35,081 bases of DNA. Origin: Nanobdellota archaeon (GTDB lineage Archaea; Nanobdellota; Nanobdellia; Pacearchaeales; GW2011-AR1). The DNA lies in NCBI GenBank assembly GCA_030704765.1, contig JAUYDD010000164.1, forward strand, positions 1 through 35,081. The letters run 5' to 3'. Both the position numbers and the translations under genes were made by a program. The notes under the pieces are model-generated. The model made no database searches and had not been told where the DNA came from. It saw only the letters and a list, made by a program, of their open reading frames with translations. This document shows positions 33,272 to 35,081 of this stretch, in pieces; the first letter of the stretch is position 1; the number at the start of each line of letters is the position of its first letter.

Positions 33272-34855
33272 ATGGTAGACATAATCTTATTTCAACCTAA
33301 ATGCGGGATATGGGATATAATGGGTATAAGGGTGCCTATAGGATTATTGAGTATAGCTGCAGATCCAGTAAAAAAGGGGTATGAAACAGCCCTTATAGAC
33401 CAAAGAACTAGTATAAATTGGAAAGAAGAATTAAAAAAACAAATAAACTCAGGAGCAAAACTAGTATGCTTGACTACTATGGTTGGAGAACAGATAAAAT
33501 ACATGTTAGAGGTCTCTAAATTTATCAAATCAATAAATCCTAGAATTATCACAGTTCTTGGAGGAAGCTGGGCTCAGACAGAACCTGAAATGTGCATGCA
33601 GGATAAGAATCTTGATATTGTATGTTATGGAGAAGGAGACTACATATTATCAGAATTAATGGAATATATAAACAAAAAAAGAAAGATAGAGAATATATTA
33701 GGTATTATCTATAGAGATAAAGAAGGAAATTTAAGAAAAAACAAAGAAAGGGCTTTAATAAAAGATCTAGATGACTTACCTAAGATTCCGTATAATCTTA
33801 TTGATCTTAAAGATTATACTGCAGTGGGATTTAGAGCTGGAAAGCAATCTATATCCCTAGTATTAAGTAGAGGTTGTCCATATAGATGCACTTTTTGTTC
33901 GATTGTAAAATTTTATAATAGATCTTGGAGAGGTTATTCCTTAAAAAGGGTTATGGAAGATATAAATGAATTAGATATAAAATATAATATCAAGGATTTT
34001 TATTTCAATGATGATAATATTGCAGGCAATCCAAAAAGATTTTCAGAATTTGTAAAAATGCTTGTTGACAAAAACCGAGACTATAATTGGGGTATAGCTG
34101 GAATCAGAGCTGATACTATTTTAAGTCTTGATGAAGAAACCTTGCAAAACCTTGTAAAAAGCGGGTGTAAAAATTTAGATATAGGAGCTGAATCTGGAAG
34201 CCAAAGAATCCTAGATATGGTTCATAAGGATGAAAGTTTAGAAAAAATTAGAGAAGCAAATAAAAGACTTTCTAAATATCCTTTGATTGTAAAATACACT
34301 TTTATGGGAGGCTTTCCAACAGAGACTGAAAAAGAATTCTTAGAAACATTAAGATTCAAAAGAATTCTTGAAAAAGAAAACCCTCATGCAATAGGTCTTG
34401 TTTTTTTCTATACTCCTTTTCCAAGAACAGAAATGTTCTCCACAGCTGTGGGTCATGGATTAAATCCTCCTAAAAACCTTATTGAATGGGCTGATTTTAA
34501 TTATGACACTTGGACAAAAAAACAAGCATCCTGGCTTACAAAAAGAAAAATTAAATTAATTGAAAATTCTGTTTTTATATCTTATTTTGCTAATAATAAT
34601 CTTAGCTATAAATATCCAAATCCTTTGATGAATTTCATGTTCAAAACATATTATCCTCTTGCGAAATTCAGGTATGACAATAATTTCTATTCATTAATGA
34701 TTGAAAAAAAAGCAGCAGATGTTATTACAAAATTGAATGAAAAATATGATTTATTCAACAGGATAAAGAAAAAATCAAAAAAATTTTCTGAAATCAAAAA
34801 AATCTTTCATAAGATTTTTTGGAACATTCAAAATCTTTTAGAGATTTTGAAGTAA
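33272..34855 (+). CDS. B12-binding-domain radical SAM protein
   Basis: A 527-residue cobalamin-type radical SAM enzyme. The B12-binding domain (about 1-135) has VPIGLLSIAADPVKKGYE, ITVLGGSWAQTEPEMC (93-108) and VCYGEGDYILSELM. The core motif is C202, C206, C209 in LSRGCPYRCTFC, followed by FNDDNI and IGAESGSQRILDMVHK. The C-terminal 130 residues are basic and helical. A GGSWAQ in place of GGxHxT at the B12 site is a variation from the two closest relatives here. The stop codon TAA is already part of the outer arm of the hairpin starting at 34854. Confidence 0.88.
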   Translation: MVDIILFQPKCGIWDIMGIRVPIGLLSIAADPVKKGYETALIDQRTSINWKEELKKQINSGAKLVCLTTMVGEQIKYMLEVSKFIKSINPRIITVLGGSWAQTEPEMCMQDKNLDIVCYGEGDYILSELMEYINKKRKIENILGIIYRDKEGNLRKNKERALIKDLDDLPKIPYNLIDLKDYTAVGFRAGKQSISLVLSRGCPYRCTFCSIVKFYNRSWRGYSLKRVMEDINELDIKYNIKDFYFNDDNIAGNPKRFSEFVKMLVDKNRDYNWGIAGIRADTILSLDEETLQNLVKSGCKNLDIGAESGSQRILDMVHKDESLEKIREANKRLSKYPLIVKYTFMGGFPTETEKEFLETLRFKRILEKENPHAIGLVFFYTPFPRTEMFSTAVGHGLNPPKNLIEWADFNYDTWTKKQASWLTKRKIKLIENSVFISYFANNNLSYKYPNPLMNFMFKTYYPLAKFRYDNNFYSLMIEKKAADVITKLNEKYDLFNRIKKKSKKFSEIKKIFHKIFWNIQNLLEILK

Positions 34856-35068
34856 TCGCCTACTCCATCCTGAAGGATGGAGTTTGATCGGCGATTTTTC
34901 TGATTCGGAAATTTTTAGGATGCTCGAAAATTGAATGCAAGTAAACTACCTCATGTCAAGAACCATGGAATAAATTCCATGGCGTGTTTGGTTCTTGAGC
35001 ACGTCAGAAATTTTTTAATAAATTTCTGAGCGCACCCAAAAAACTTCTGAAAGTTTTTTAGTGTGCTC
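34854..35068. repeat. Hairpin array at the contig end (copy A, continues at position 1)
   Basis: In order: AATCGCC (34854-34860) with GGCGATT (34890-34896), enclosing ACTCCATCC-TGAA-GGATGGAGT (34862-34883). Linker AGGATGCTC (34917-34925). TCAAGAACC (34956-34964) with GGTTCTTGA (34990-34998), enclosing ATGGAAT-AA-ATTCCAT (34965-34980). CAGAAATTT (35005-35013) with AAATTTCTG (35020-35028). GAGCGCAC (35028-35035) with GTGTGCTC (35061-35068, one G-T pair), enclosing AAAAAACTT-CTGA-AAGTTTTTT (35038-35059). The array runs on into 51-121 if the ends are joined. About 370 bases from 34856 to 209 then hold no gene. Confidence 0.8.
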
Positions 35069-35081
35069 CAAAATGCCTTCT
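35020..35081. repeat. Right copy of 62-bp exact terminal direct repeat
   Basis: Identical base for base to 1-62. See the left copy. The base before it (35019) is T and nothing precedes position 1, so the match is as long as the contig allows on that side. The length is not an obvious default k-mer size. Confidence 0.95.

Noticed and set aside
34854..35068. A CRISPR array
   Set aside because: The repeated parts are hairpins of different sequence with irregular spacing. There is no repeated unit of 25-40 identical bases and no cas gene in the window.
1..35081. A bacterial (for example CPR) origin
   Set aside because: Radical SAM and Wzx genes occur in both domains, but starts generally lack Shine-Dalgarno sites and instead have TATA boxes about 26 bases upstream. 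The Alg7/ALG5-like pair also favours archaea.

Overview
The window reads as one piece of an AT-rich archaeal genome, most like the small-genome DPANN-type lineages, though the exact lineage cannot be fixed from the sequence alone. Three things point to archaea. Many start codons sit about 25-28 bases downstream of a TATA box, with almost no leader and no Shine-Dalgarno. The glycan-lipid genes are of the dolichol type (an Alg7/AglH-like GlcNAc-1-P transferase next to an ALG5-like dolichyl-phosphate sugar synthase). Several gene families, such as DUF4346 and a KOW-like small protein, are of archaeal type. The first 62 bases (1-62) recur exactly at the end (35020-35081). The repeat cuts through hairpin arms that become complete when the ends are joined, so the contig is probably a closed 35,019-bp circle, or at least overlaps itself.

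I recognise 34 protein genes. Nearly all belong to building, modifying or exporting a cell-surface glycan: ten glycosyl- or phosphoglycosyl-transferases, two of them fused to another enzyme; four class I methyltransferases; five radical SAM enzymes, four with an N-terminal B12-binding-type domain; one epimerase; one Wzx-like flippase; one flippase-like UPF0104 membrane protein; and an AlkP-type phosphodiesterase, a DUF362 protein, a pol-beta-type nucleotidyltransferase and a GDPD-like protein. I see no rRNA, tRNA, CRISPR array, replication initiator, partition gene or integrase.

Layout. 210-1289: a lone GT4 gene. 4246 to 1365 (minus): epimerase, GT4, methyltransferase. 4423-5553: SPASM-type radical SAM. 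6179 to 5602: two small membrane proteins. 8152 to 6281: nucleotidyltransferase-GT4 fusion. 8272-9819: B12 radical SAM. 9991-13193: a different group, with QueC, a small KOW-like protein, a GT2, a P-loop kinase, a winged-helix protein and a nucleoside 2-deoxyribosyltransferase. 13241-14608: GT9-Nudix fusion. 16051 to 14618: B12 radical SAM. 16139-17830: PMT-type membrane transferase. 27093 to 17803 (minus): a tightly packed nine-gene block running from the lipid-linked first sugar step through glycosyltransferases to a radical SAM, nucleotidyltransferase, phosphodiesterase, DUF362 protein and methyltransferase. 28843 to 27290: flippase. 29072-31281: methyltransferase-like protein and a second PMT-type transferase. 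33216 to 31302: DUF4346, methyltransferase and GDPD-like genes. 33272-34855: B12 radical SAM.

Between genes lie clusters of nested hairpins (9841-9998, 27144-27262, 28921-29061, 31947-32109, and 34854 through the junction to about 121). Several share one design although their stem sequences differ. The design is an inner stem closed by a TAAA or TGAA loop, then a GGATGCTC-like linker, then a second nested hairpin with an ATAAAT loop. This looks like a dispersed structured element, possibly derived from IS200/IS605 ends, and it is one of the two most unusual features. The other is the set of genes coupling dolichol-type glycan assembly to B12 radical SAM chemistry, a phosphodiesterase and a nucleotidyltransferase.
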